Shown here: positions 1 through 8,321 of the stretch, piece after piece
Position numbering within the stretch: position 1 is the first letter of the stretch
Layout of the letters: each line of letters starts with the position of its first letter
Assembly: GCA_019415645.1 (NCBI GenBank)
Contig: DXYV01000025.1
Span: forward strand, 1-39,031
Direction: 5' to 3'
Source: Clostridiales bacterium
Lineage (GTDB): Bacteria; Bacillota; Clostridia; Oscillospirales; Oscillospiraceae
DNA: 39,031 nucleotides
The notes under the pieces: generated by a model
The model's input: the letters and a program-made list of their open reading frames with translations, nothing else
Told to the model about the DNA's origin: nothing
Database searches by the model: none
Position numbers and translations under genes: made by a program

Positions 1-831
1 TCCCGGGAGATCGCGGCCCGGCTGACCACCGGACGGTTAATCTGCATCGACCGGGACCAGGCGGCGCTGGACGCCGCGCCGGAGCGGCTGGCTCCCTGGA
101 TGGACCGGGTGACGCTGGTCCACGGAAATTTCCGCGAACTGGGCGGGATTTTGGATCAGCTGGAGCTGCCCGCCGTGGATGGAATGCTGTTTGATCTGGG
201 CGTCTCCTCCCCGCAGCTGGACGATCCGGAGCGCGGCTTCTCCTATATGCACGACGCGCCGCTGGACATGCGCATGGACCGCAGCGCGGCCCTCACCGCC
301 CGCGACGTGGTGAATGACTGGGACCAGGAGACGCTTAAGCAGATCTTGTGGCGTTATGGTGAGGAACGATACGCCGGTCCGATCGCGGCGGCCATTGTCC
401 GGGCGCGGCAGGCCGCCCCCATCGAGACGACCTTCCAACTGGTGGAGATCATCCGCTCCGCCATGCCGGCTGCGGCGCTGCGGGAAAAGCAGCACCCGGC
501 CAAGCGCTCCTTCCAGGCCATCCGAATCGCCGTCAACGACGAGCTGCGGGCGGTGGAGACCATGCTGCGCGAGGCCGTGCCCCGGCTGTGCAAGGGCGGG
601 CGGCTGGCAGTGATCTCCTTCCACTCTCTGGAGGACCGCATCGTCAAGACTACGCTGGCCGAGTTTGCCAAGGGCTGTACCTGCCCGCCGGATTTCCCAG
701 TGTGCGTATGCGGCCGGACCCCGGAGGTGCGGCTGGTCAACCGCAAGCCCATTACGGCCAGACCGGAGGAATTGCAGGAAAACCCCCGCGCCCGCAGCGC
801 CAAGCTGCGTGTGGCGGAGAAGCTGAAATAA
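1..831 (+). CDS. rsmH: 16S rRNA (cytosine1402-N4)-methyltransferase RsmH, 5'-truncated
   Basis: RsmH (MraW) uses S-adenosylmethionine to methylate N4 of C1402 in the 16S rRNA decoding centre. The reading frame is open from base 1, so the true start lies outside the window and the first ATG at position 100 is internal: residues before it (GRLICIDRDQAAL) match the SAM-binding strand of the family. Further family signatures are the GVSSPQLDDPERGFSY block, PAKRSFQAIRIAVNDEL, the near-invariant GGRLAVISFHSLEDRIVK and the C-terminal NPRARSAKLRVAEK. It is the first gene of the dcw cluster seen here, 49 bp before the ftsL-like gene, which is the usual Gram-positive order. Product identification is very secure; only the N-terminus is missing. 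Confidence 0.97.
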   Translation, partial: SREIAARLTTGRLICIDRDQAALDAAPERLAPWMDRVTLVHGNFRELGGILDQLELPAVDGMLFDLGVSSPQLDDPERGFSYMHDAPLDMRMDRSAALTARDVVNDWDQETLKQILWRYGEERYAGPIAAAIVRARQAAPIETTFQLVEIIRSAMPAAALREKQHPAKRSFQAIRIAVNDELRAVETMLREAVPRLCKGGRLAVISFHSLEDRIVKTTLAEFAKGCTCPPDFPVCVCGRTPEVRLVNRKPITARPEELQENPRARSAKLRVAEKLK

Positions 832-880
832 CGAAACGGCCGGAGCGATCCGGCAGACCGGAAAGAGAGGATATACCGCT

Positions 881-1435
881 ATGGCAAACAACCGGCGCAC
901 GCGCAGACAATATCACACCTACGGCAGCGTTGCTTACCAGTCCGACTACGACGGCTCCGCCGTCCGCGCGCCCCGCCGGGAAGAGCTGCAGCGCAGCCAG
1001 CCGCAGCGCAAGCCGCAGGTCCAGCCCCGCCGGAGAGTGGTGGAGCGGCCCCGCATCGAAGTGCGGGAGGCGGGTGCTTTTTCGCCCTTTGCCATCGTGG
1101 GCTTCGCGGTGGTGGCCATCTGCACCGCGCTGCTGCTGATTGCCAACGCACAGCTGGCGGTCATCAACGACCAGACCGTGGAACTGCGCAGCCAGCTGGC
1201 GACCCTCCAGACGGAGCAAAATTCGCTGCTGGCCCAGTATGAGTTGTCCTACGACCTGGACGCGATCGAAACACAGCTCACATCGGACGGCAGCATGGTC
1301 AAGCTGCAGCCCAGTCAGGTGACCTATTTGGATGTATCTGAGCCCGACAGCGTGGTATTTTACGAGAGCCAGGGCCAGGGTGTGGAAGGGCTTCTCTCCG
1401 CGATCAAAGGCTTTTTCTACGAACTGCTGTCATAA
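881..1435 (+). CDS. FtsL-like single-pass division protein
   Basis: This 184-residue protein has the layout of FtsL, the bitopic divisome protein that works with FtsQ/DivIB and DivIC to activate septal peptidoglycan synthesis. It has a long basic, Arg/Gln-rich cytoplasmic N-terminus (about residues 1-66), one hydrophobic segment (about 69-91) and an extracytoplasmic coiled-coil-like stretch (about 95-135, with leucines in heptad-like spacing), then a short tail. FtsL sequences diverge strongly, so position between rsmH and the class B PBP is the main support. Length is somewhat greater than the usual 100-130 residues because of the N-terminal extension. The start at 881 follows an AAAGAGAGG ribosome site. 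A stable hairpin lies between this gene and the PBP. Confidence 0.8.
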   Translation: MANNRRTRRQYHTYGSVAYQSDYDGSAVRAPRREELQRSQPQRKPQVQPRRRVVERPRIEVREAGAFSPFAIVGFAVVAICTALLLIANAQLAVINDQTVELRSQLATLQTEQNSLLAQYELSYDLDAIETQLTSDGSMVKLQPSQVTYLDVSEPDSVVFYESQGQGVEGLLSAIKGFFYELLS

Positions 1436-1482
1436 TCCCATGCACGAACTGCATACGTTTTTGGCAGACCCTGGAGAGATAG

Positions 1483-1521
1483 AAAGGGCGTAAGAAAAGG
1501 TGCTTTTCTTACGCCCTTTTT
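1483..1521 (+). terminator. terminator-like hairpin between ftsL-like gene and PBP gene
   Basis: A perfect 17-bp inverted repeat (1483-1499 with 1503-1519) with a 3-nt loop, its 3' arm running into five T's (1517-1521). It has the shape of an intrinsic terminator although it lies inside the dcw cluster, 36 bp before the PBP start. No clear promoter is visible between it and the next gene, so it probably attenuates rather than ends the transcript, or marks an RNA-processing point. Confidence 0.65.
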
Positions 1522-1557
1522 CGCAGAAAACGGTACGGGGCAGGAGGCCCGCTTGCG

Positions 1558-3933
1558 ATGGATCAGAGAAGCAGACAGACAGGAAAAAAGGACAGCCGGG
1601 CCAACCGCAGCTTGCTGCTGCGGGTCGTGTTCCTGCTGTGCGTATGCGGCGTGGCGCTGTTCATCCCGCTGGTGTGGCAGCTTTACAAACTGCAGATCAC
1701 CGAGCACGACTACTATCAGAATCTGGCGGTGGAATACCAGACCTCGGACACGACGGTCACCGCCAACCGTGGGACCATCTATGACGCCAACGGCGAGACC
1801 CTGGCCATTTCGGCCACGGTGTATAATCTGATTCTCTCCCCCCGGGACGCGCTGGAGAAGCAGGAGAGTGTGGACGAACAGGCGGCGAAAGACCCCGACT
1901 CCTACTGGAACGTCAATGAGACGATTGTGGACTATCTGACCTCGGAGTTCGGAATCAGCGAAGAGCGGGTGCGCAGTCAGCTGGAAAAGACCACCTATCA
2001 GTACATCGTAATGGTCACGGACATTGAGGATGACCAAGCCAAGGAGATTCGCAGCTTCATCAGTGAGAATAAGCTGACCTATGCCCTCTATCTTTCACCT
2101 ACCACCAAGCGCTATTATCCCTACTCGGCGACTGCCGCCCATGTGATCGGGTTCTTGGGCTATACGGAGGACTCGGGAGACCAGAAGGTGGGCGCCTACG
2201 GGGTAGAGGCCAATTATGAGGAGACGCTGGCCGGCAAAGCCGGACGGGTGGTGACCGCCAAGAACGCCTCGGGTACGGAGATGCTCTCCAGCTACCAGGC
2301 CTATATGGATGCGGAAGACGGCAGCGACATCACCCTGACCATTGACGCTCAGATTCAGTCCATGGCCGAGCAGGCCCTGGAAGCCGGCATCGAGAAATAC
2401 TACATACAGAAGGGCGGCTTTGTCATCGTGATGGAGCCCAACACCGGCGCAATCCTGGCCATGGCCAGCTCGCCGGACTACGATCCGAACCAATACAGTC
2501 AGGTCATTGACAGCCGTTCAACAGCCGAGCTGGAATCGCTTGCCGCGCAGTATGGCGAGGACAGCGAGGAATACCAAAGCGCCCTGAGTCTGGCCCAACA
2601 GAACCAGTGGCGCAACAAGGCGCTCTCCGACGGTTATGAGCCCGGCTCCACCTTCAAAGCCCTGGTGGTGGCGGCTGCCCTGGAGGAGGGCGTGGTCTCC
2701 CTGACCGACACCTTTTACTGCCCTGGCCACGCCAGCTACGGCGGCTGGACCATCAAATGCCACAAGGCGGCGGGCCACGGCTCCCAGACCCTGACGGAGG
2801 CCCTGGAAAACTCCTGCAACGTGGCCCTGATGCAGATCGGCATGAAGCTGGGCGCGGAGAAGATGTGGCAGTATTTCGAGGACTATGGCCTGATGGACCA
2901 GACGGGCATCGATCTGGCGGGTGAGGGCACGAGCCAGTTCTGGGATGAGGACTATTTCAAGAGCGAAGAGGGCCTGTCTTCCATCGCCGTGGCCTCCTTC
3001 GGTCAGACCTTTAAGGTCACGCCCATCCGGATGATCACCTCCTTCGCCTCGGTCATCAACGGCGGTCACCTGGTGACCCCCTATGTGGTGCAGCGAATTA
3101 CCGACCCGTCGGGCAATGTGACCTACGAGCATGAGACGCAGGAGGTACGGCAGGTCCTCAGTGAAAGCACCTCGGAGACCATGCGTACCATGCTGGAGAG
3201 CGTGGTAGCCAACGGCACCGGACAGAACGCCTACAACGCGGGCTACCGAATCGGCGGCAAGACGGGCACTTCGGAAAAGCGGGACGAGGACACCACGGAC
3301 GTCATCGTCTCCTTTATGGGCTTTGCGCCGGCCAACGACCCCAAAGTGCTGGTGCTGGTGGGCTTTGACAGCCCTCAGCGGTCCTCCAGCTACAATTATA
3401 CGCCCGGCGGCACCTACATCAGCGGCGGCAACATCGGCGCCCCGGTGGCAGGTGCGTTGCTCACCGATATTTTGGACTATCTGGGGGTGGAGAAGCAATA
3501 TACTACCAGTGAGGAGTTCTCCGGCTCCGATGTGCTGGTCCCCACGGTAACAGGAAAGACCCTGGAGACGGCCCAAAGTGAACTGGAGAAGCGCAACCTG
3601 ACCTACCGGACCGTGGGGACGGGGGATACGGTCACCGGACAGATCCCGGCGGCCGGCGCATCCATCCCGGGCGGCTCCTCCGTGGTGCTCTACATTGGGA
3701 CTGAAGTGCCGACGGATACCGTGACGGTGCCCAATCTGGTGGGCCTGTCGCCCAACGCGGTGGAGACGGCGCTGAATAATCTGGGCCTCTATGTGCGGGC
3801 CACAGGCGTGTCGGCCTATACCAGCGCCACCAGCGCGGCCAGCCAATCTATCGCCGAAGGGACGGAGGTGGCGCGGGGCACGGTGATCGAGGTGCGCTTC
3901 GTCAATGACTCCATCAGCGACTATGCAGGATAG
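1558..3933 (+). CDS. class B penicillin-binding protein with two PASTA domains (FtsI/PBP2B/SpoVD type)
   Basis: A monofunctional DD-transpeptidase that cross-links peptidoglycan, at the septum if it is the FtsI/PBP2B paralogue or in spore cortex if SpoVD-like. The 791 residues show an N-terminal membrane anchor (about 20-43), a PBP dimerisation domain (about 60-250) and the transpeptidase domain with all three catalytic motifs: S364-T-F-K, S420-C-N and K569-T-G. Two PASTA repeats follow (about 660-717 and 722-786), each starting with a V-P-x-[LV]-x-G type motif. The start at 1558 follows a GGCAGGAGG ribosome site. As the only class B PBP in this dcw cluster, the divisional role is the better guess, but sequence alone does not separate PBP2B from SpoVD. 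Confidence 0.93.
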   Translation: MDQRSRQTGKKDSRANRSLLLRVVFLLCVCGVALFIPLVWQLYKLQITEHDYYQNLAVEYQTSDTTVTANRGTIYDANGETLAISATVYNLILSPRDALEKQESVDEQAAKDPDSYWNVNETIVDYLTSEFGISEERVRSQLEKTTYQYIVMVTDIEDDQAKEIRSFISENKLTYALYLSPTTKRYYPYSATAAHVIGFLGYTEDSGDQKVGAYGVEANYEETLAGKAGRVVTAKNASGTEMLSSYQAYMDAEDGSDITLTIDAQIQSMAEQALEAGIEKYYIQKGGFVIVMEPNTGAILAMASSPDYDPNQYSQVIDSRSTAELESLAAQYGEDSEEYQSALSLAQQNQWRNKALSDGYEPGSTFKALVVAAALEEGVVSLTDTFYCPGHASYGGWTIKCHKAAGHGSQTLTEALENSCNVALMQIGMKLGAEKMWQYFEDYGLMDQTGIDLAGEGTSQFWDEDYFKSEEGLSSIAVASFGQTFKVTPIRMITSFASVINGGHLVTPYVVQRITDPSGNVTYEHETQEVRQVLSESTSETMRTMLESVVANGTGQNAYNAGYRIGGKTGTSEKRDEDTTDVIVSFMGFAPANDPKVLVLVGFDSPQRSSSYNYTPGGTYISGGNIGAPVAGALLTDILDYLGVEKQYTTSEEFSGSDVLVPTVTGKTLETAQSELEKRNLTYRTVGTGDTVTGQIPAAGASIPGGSSVVLYIGTEVPTDTVTVPNLVGLSPNAVETALNNLGLYVRATGVSAYTSATSAASQSIAEGTEVARGTVIEVRFVNDSISDYAG

Positions 3934-3965
3934 AAAGGAGACGCGGAACCACACAGCGGAACCTA

Positions 3966-3996
3966 TCCGGCCGCCGGAATTGTCCGGGCGGCCGGA
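3966..3996 (+). other. GC-rich stem-loop after the PBP gene
   Basis: A perfect 10-bp inverted repeat (3966-3975 with 3987-3996) around an 11-nt loop, without a following T-run. It sits in the 110-bp gap between the PBP gene and the Mur-ligase remnant and may act as an RNA-processing or stability element. Function is not shown by the sequence. Confidence 0.4.
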
Positions 3997-4043
3997 CCCG
4001 AGCACAAGCAGAACCATTCCATCTTATTCTCTGGAGGTAACGT

Positions 4044-4607
4044 ATGCAGCCTGTATGCGGCAGCCTCGGCACGTCGGTGATGAGACGGCGCGCCGATCCG
4101 GAGAGAGAGAGACGTACCGGCAACCATGCTTGGAATGACATCCCCGCCCTGTGTGTGGCGGGAAGTGAGACGGCGGTGCGATGGCTGACCGCCATCTGTG
4201 AGGCCGCCGGCCTGACGCCGCCGGCGGGGCCCGGCCGGCCGGGAACGGGAATCCTGGTCCTGGCCCATCCGGACAGCGGAGAGAATTTGCGCGCCCTGTG
4301 CCGGATGGCAGGGGCGCGCCGGGCAGTGGTCAGTCTGGACTGCCCGGAGGGGCGGGCGCTGGCCGCCTCGGAGGAGGTGGAGACCTTCACCTTTTCCGAA
4401 GGGCGGGACGCGGCCGACCTGACCGCGAAAAATGTGCGTCTGACCGGTTCCGGCCTGACCTTCATGGCTGTGACCCGGGACGCGCTGGCCCGGGTTACCG
4501 TACCGGCAGAGGAGCTGTATCCGGCCCTGGCGGTGCTGGCCGCGGCCTGTTGGATCGGCGTGCCGCTGGAGCAGGCCGCGGCGATTGTCAGCCGTCCATT
4601 GGAATAA
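4044..4607 (+). CDS. Mur-ligase-like remnant lacking the ATP-binding loop
   Basis: A 187-residue reading frame with a good ribosome site (GGAGGT at 4033-4038, start 4044). The segment from about residue 85 (ARRAVVSLDCPEGRALA, later NVRLTGSGLTFM and LAVLAAACWIGVPLEQAAAIV) resembles the end of the central domain of MurE-type ligases: the NADDPYG-like turn, the region before the 'G-x-FNvyN-LAA' helix and the following lGi...E helix. The N-terminal UDP-binding domain, the GTNGKT-type P-loop and the C-terminal Rossmann domain are absent, so it cannot be an active ligase. It sits exactly where murE/murF occur in other Firmicutes. It may be a decayed gene still translated, or a small protein with a scaffolding role. 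The Mur relationship is an inference from weak similarity. Confidence 0.6.
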   Translation: MQPVCGSLGTSVMRRRADPERERRTGNHAWNDIPALCVAGSETAVRWLTAICEAAGLTPPAGPGRPGTGILVLAHPDSGENLRALCRMAGARRAVVSLDCPEGRALAASEEVETFTFSEGRDAADLTAKNVRLTGSGLTFMAVTRDALARVTVPAEELYPALAVLAAACWIGVPLEQAAAIVSRPLE

Positions 4608-4655
4608 GCGGGCAAAAACAGGACGTTTGCCGTCGGTTTCTTGTAGGAAATGTCT

Positions 4656-4684
4656 TTGAAAAAGCGCGGCCTATGTGATAAAAT
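4656..4684 (+). promoter_or_regulatory. sigma-A-type promoter upstream of mraY
   Basis: TTGAAA (4656-4661), a 17-bp spacer and TAAAAT (4679-4684). It faces mraY about 200 bp downstream and would make mraY-ftsW-murG-murA-ftsQ independent of the upstream division genes. Confidence 0.7.
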
Positions 4685-4692
4685 ATTTTGTT

Positions 4693-4759
4693 CCCGGCGG
4701 GCTGCCCCGCCGGGCTCCGAACTCGGAAGAACAGGCTCCTCCGGGGCTGCGCCCCGGAG
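4693..4759 (+). other. pair of GC-rich stem-loops in the mraY leader
   Basis: Two perfect 9-bp hairpins: 4693-4701 with 4706-4714 (4-nt loop) and 4739-4747 with 4751-4759 (loop TGC). The first begins about two bases after the predicted transcript start. Neither is followed by a T-run. The string GCTGCGCCCC recurs at about 4746 and 4810, so a small repeat family is possible. The rest of this 273-bp gap shows no gene. Confidence 0.5.
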
Positions 4760-4880
4760 CGGGCGGAAGATCGGCATGCCGCGCGCCGGAAGAGCGGCAA
4801 CCGCGGCACGGCTGCGCCCCGCAGAGAGAGGGGCGGATGTTTACGGATGATGTGTGTGCGGCGGGCACATGGAGGTTTTT

Positions 4881-5867
4881 ATGAACGCAATCCTGGCCGC
4901 TTTGGTGGCATTTGTGGTCGCCGTGATGGTGGGCCGCTTCCTGATTCCCGCTCTGCGGGCTCTCCACGCGGGGCAGTCCATCAAGGAGATCGGCCCCGCA
5001 TGGCACAAGTCCAAGGAGGGAACGCCCACCATGGGCGGCGTGATGTTCATTGTGGCCATCGCCGTCGCGCTGCTGATTTTTTCCTGGCGAGATATGGCCG
5101 CCGGCGATACCAGCGGCCTGTTTGTCCTGCTGTTCGCCCTGTGCTATGGGGCCATCGGCTTTGTGGATGATTTTGCGAAGATCCGCAAAAAGCAGAACAC
5201 CGGCCTGACCGCCGGCTGGAAGTTTTTGCTTCAGCTGGCGGTGGCCATCGCGTTTGTGGTGCTGATGCGGTACAGCGGACACCTGTCCCCCAACCTGTAC
5301 CTGCCCTTCTTCCACATTTCCATTCCGCTGCCCTGGCCGGTCTACATGGTATTCGCGGCCTTTGTGATCGTGGGCTGTGACAATGCGGTGAATATCACCG
5401 ACGGCGTGGACGGCCTGGCGGGGTCGGTGACCCTGCCGGTGGCGGTGTTTTTTGCGGTGCTGGCCGCTCACTGGGAGCGGCCCTCCCTGGCGGTGTTCGC
5501 GGCCGCCATGGCCGGCGGCCTGGCGGGCTTTCTGGTGTATAACTTCCACCCCGCCAAGGTGTTCATGGGCGACACCGGCTCTCTGTTCCTGGGGGGAGCG
5601 GTGTGCGGCCTGGCCTTCGCCCTGGACGTGCCGCTGATTTTGATTTTGGTGGGAATCATCTATATCATCGAGACCCTGTCGGACATTATCCAGGTGGTCT
5701 ACTTCAAGCTGACCCATGGCAAGCGCATTTTCCGTATGGCGCCCATCCATCACCACTTTGAGCTGGGCGGCTGGTCGGAAAAAAAGGTGGTTTTCGTTTT
5801 TGCGGGAATCACCCTGGTGTGCTGTGTGCTGGCCTGGTTCGGCGTAGCGGACCGCTTCTATATCTGA
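4881..5867 (+). CDS. mraY: phospho-N-acetylmuramoyl-pentapeptide-transferase MraY
   Basis: MraY transfers phospho-MurNAc-pentapeptide from UDP to undecaprenyl phosphate, forming lipid I at the cytoplasmic membrane. The 328 residues are a polytopic membrane protein with the family motifs in order: GTPTMGG near the N-terminus, FVDDFAKI (Mg-binding DD pair), NITDGVDGLAG, GDTGSLFLGG and the cytoplasmic MAPIHHHFE loop. The start at 4881 is chosen because GGAGG lies five bases upstream (4871-4875); an in-frame GTG at 4854 would only add nine residues without a site. The next gene is ftsW; murD, which usually separates them, is missing. Confidence 0.96.
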   Translation: MNAILAALVAFVVAVMVGRFLIPALRALHAGQSIKEIGPAWHKSKEGTPTMGGVMFIVAIAVALLIFSWRDMAAGDTSGLFVLLFALCYGAIGFVDDFAKIRKKQNTGLTAGWKFLLQLAVAIAFVVLMRYSGHLSPNLYLPFFHISIPLPWPVYMVFAAFVIVGCDNAVNITDGVDGLAGSVTLPVAVFFAVLAAHWERPSLAVFAAAMAGGLAGFLVYNFHPAKVFMGDTGSLFLGGAVCGLAFALDVPLILILVGIIYIIETLSDIIQVVYFKLTHGKRIFRMAPIHHHFELGGWSEKKVVFVFAGITLVCCVLAWFGVADRFYI

Positions 5868-5900
5868 GACCGGCGGGAAATCGGAGAAAGGAGACCGAGC

Positions 5901-7130
5901 ATGGCCCGGAAAGCCAAACGTGATCTGACCATCGAGGAACAGCTGGCCCGCGGGCCGGTGGATCTGCCCTTTTTGATGCTGGTGGTGCTGCTGACCGTCA
6001 TCGGCCTGATCATGCTGCTGTCGGCCTCCTACGCCGCGGCCTATTACGACCTGGAAAATGAGAGTCATCACGATCCCTTTTACTATGCCCGACGGCAAGC
6101 CATCTTCGCCGCACTGGGTTTTGTGGTCATGTTTGTGGTCTCCAAAATCGACTACCAGCGTTACCGCTGGCTGTCGGTTTTTGCGCTGATCGGCTCGATT
6201 TTCCTGCTGGTGCTGGTCATTACGCCTCTGGGCGTGACGGTCAACGGCGCGACCCGTTGGCTCAAGCTGGGACTGGTGGCGGGGCCTACCTATCAGCCCT
6301 CCGAATTGGCTAAAATTGCAATCATCATGTTTTTTGCAGCCCGATTATCAAAGCGGGATTCCCAGCTCAAGGCCCCGAAGCAGTTCTCCAAGCGCACGAA
6401 CCTGGGGCGCTTTCTGAATTGGGCCCAGCGCGTGGGCCTGCTGGAGCTGTTCTATTACGGCTGTGTGCTGGGAATCGTGCTGCTCCTGCTGGCACTGGAG
6501 CGCCACATGTCTGGCATGATTCTGATGATTATCGGTGCGGCATCGGTGCTTTTTGCCTCCGGCGTGCGGCTGTACTGGTTTGTGGGCGGCGGTTCGGCGA
6601 TTGCCGCGCTGCTGGTTCTGATCATCACCCAGACCGACTACATGACGGACCGAATCATCGCCTGGCAGGACCCTTGGGCCGTCTACTATGTGGGCGGCTA
6701 TCAGGTGATTCAGTCCCAGATCGCCATTGGCTCCGGCGGACTGCTGGGCCTGGGCCTGGGCAACAGCCGGCAGAAATTCCTCTACCTGCCGGAGGAGCAC
6801 AACGACTTCATTTTTGCCATTGTCTGCGAGGAGCTGGGCCTGGTGGGCGCCTGCGTGATTCTGGCTCTGTTCGCCCTGCTCATTATCCGGGCCTACTGGC
6901 TGGCCATCCACGCCCGGGACCGGTTCGGCACCCTGCTGGTGGTGGGCATCACCACCCTGTTCGCGTTCCAGGTATTCCTGAACATCGGCGTGGTCACGGG
7001 CCTGCTGCCCACCACCGGAATCTCCCTGCCCTTTTTCAGCTACGGCGGCACCGCGCTGGTGATTCACCTGGCGGAAATGGGCATCATATTAGGCGTATCA
7101 CGACAGATACCAGCCAAGAAAGAGGGATAG
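5901..7130 (+). CDS. ftsW: SEDS-family glycosyltransferase FtsW
   Basis: FtsW is the SEDS peptidoglycan polymerase that works with the class B PBP at the septum. The 409-residue protein is highly hydrophobic with about ten membrane segments. Recognisable family features are the LLSASY block after the first helix, NGATRWLKLG...QPSELAK, the long extracytoplasmic loop near DPWAVYYVGGYQVIQSQIAIGSGG, the LPEEHNDFIFA motif and the C-terminal FSYGGTALV. Position between mraY and murG favours FtsW over RodA. AAAGGAG precedes the ATG at 5901. The 3-bp gap to murG indicates co-transcription. Confidence 0.94.
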   Translation: MARKAKRDLTIEEQLARGPVDLPFLMLVVLLTVIGLIMLLSASYAAAYYDLENESHHDPFYYARRQAIFAALGFVVMFVVSKIDYQRYRWLSVFALIGSIFLLVLVITPLGVTVNGATRWLKLGLVAGPTYQPSELAKIAIIMFFAARLSKRDSQLKAPKQFSKRTNLGRFLNWAQRVGLLELFYYGCVLGIVLLLLALERHMSGMILMIIGAASVLFASGVRLYWFVGGGSAIAALLVLIITQTDYMTDRIIAWQDPWAVYYVGGYQVIQSQIAIGSGGLLGLGLGNSRQKFLYLPEEHNDFIFAIVCEELGLVGACVILALFALLIIRAYWLAIHARDRFGTLLVVGITTLFAFQVFLNIGVVTGLLPTTGISLPFFSYGGTALVIHLAEMGIILGVSRQIPAKKEG

Positions 7131-7133
7131 CGC

Positions 7134-8261
7134 ATGAACATTCTCTTTACCTGCGGCGGGACCGCGGGCCACATCAACCCCGCCGTGGCGCTGGCGCGGG
7201 TCTTTCAGAACCATCACGGCGACTGTCAGATCCTGTTTGTGGGCGCGGATGGCGGTATGGAGACCCGCTTGGTGCCCAAGGAGGGATACGAGTGCCGCAC
7301 GGTCACGGTCCAGCACCTGGACCACCACAAGAGCCTGGCGGCGCTGAAGAAGAACCTGAGCGTGCTCGCCGGCCTGCGCACGGCCCAGAAGCAGGCCAAC
7401 GCCATTCTGGATGAATTTCAGCCAGACCTGGTGGTAGGGACCGGCGGCTACGCCTCCTTCCCGGTGGTGAAGGCCGCGGCCAAACGCGGCATACCCACGG
7501 CTATCCATGAATCCAACGCGGTGCCCGGGGTCACCACCAAGTCCCTGGCCGGCGTGGTGGATCTGGTTATGGTAGGCTTTGAAGCGGCCCTGCCCCACTA
7601 CGGAAAGGCGAAGCGGGTGGAGGTGACCGGCACGCCCGTGCGGCCGGATTTCTTCCGCTATACCCGGGCGGAGGCGCGGGCCCAGCTGGGCCTGACGGAC
7701 GAGCTGCCCCTGGTGCTCTCGTTCTGGGGTTCTCTGGGCGCGGAGAAAATGAACGGCTACATGGAGGACTTCATGGCCCTGGCGGCCCGGGACCGCGCGC
7801 CCTTCCACCACATCCACAGCGGCGGCCGGGACTATGACGCCATGGTAGAGCACCTTCAGGAGAAGGGCGTTCGTCTGGCGGACAACCCCAATCTGGACCT
7901 GCGGCAGTATATCTATGATATGCCCACCGTGATGGCGGCGGCGGATCTGGTCCTGTGCCGGGCGGGGGCGGCCACCCTCAGCGAGCTGGCGGCCATTGCC
8001 AAACCCTCCATTCTGGTGCCCTCCCCCAATGTGACGGCGGACCATCAGACCAAAAACGCCAAGGTGCTGGCCGACCAGGGCGGGGCGATTCTGCTGCCGG
8101 AGTCCCAGTGCTCCGGCGAGGCCCTTTACCGGCAGGCCATCGACCTGCTGGTGGAGCACCCGGTGCGGCGGACCGAGATGAGCCGGGCCCTGGCCGGAAT
8201 GGCCAAAACCGACGCGGCCGAGCATATTTACGAGACTCTGCGGGGAATCATGCGGCAATAG
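7134..8261 (+). CDS. murG: UDP-GlcNAc:lipid I N-acetylglucosaminyltransferase MurG
   Basis: MurG adds GlcNAc to lipid I at the inner membrane face to make lipid II. It is a GT-B fold enzyme of family GT28 and 375 residues long, normal for the family. Visible signatures are the N-terminal glycine-rich loop GGTAGHINPA, GTGGYASFPVVKAA, HESNAVPGVTT, GTPVRPDFF, the second glycine loop FWGSLGAEKMN and the UDP-GlcNAc site RAGAATLSELAAIAKPSILVP followed by DHQTKNA. It starts three bases after ftsW. A hairpin covering the murA ribosome site follows it. Confidence 0.97.
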   Translation: MNILFTCGGTAGHINPAVALARVFQNHHGDCQILFVGADGGMETRLVPKEGYECRTVTVQHLDHHKSLAALKKNLSVLAGLRTAQKQANAILDEFQPDLVVGTGGYASFPVVKAAAKRGIPTAIHESNAVPGVTTKSLAGVVDLVMVGFEAALPHYGKAKRVEVTGTPVRPDFFRYTRAEARAQLGLTDELPLVLSFWGSLGAEKMNGYMEDFMALAARDRAPFHHIHSGGRDYDAMVEHLQEKGVRLADNPNLDLRQYIYDMPTVMAAADLVLCRAGAATLSELAAIAKPSILVPSPNVTADHQTKNAKVLADQGGAILLPESQCSGEALYRQAIDLLVEHPVRRTEMSRALAGMAKTDAAEHIYETLRGIMRQ

Positions 8262-8275
8262 TCACCCAAACCAGG

Positions 8276-8314
8276 CCTCCACATAGGATGGAATGAGTTC
8301 ATCCAGTGCGGAGG
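8276..8314 (+). promoter_or_regulatory. hairpin sequestering the murA ribosome-binding site
   Basis: CCTCC (8276-8280) pairs with the murA Shine-Dalgarno GGAGG (8310-8314), and inside it GGATG (8286-8290) pairs with CATCC (8300-8304) around a 9-nt loop; two or three further pairs can form between. If it folds in the murG-murA mRNA, the ribosome site is hidden, giving translational control of murA. This is a structural inference only. Confidence 0.5.
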
Positions 8315-8321
8315 TTCGGTT

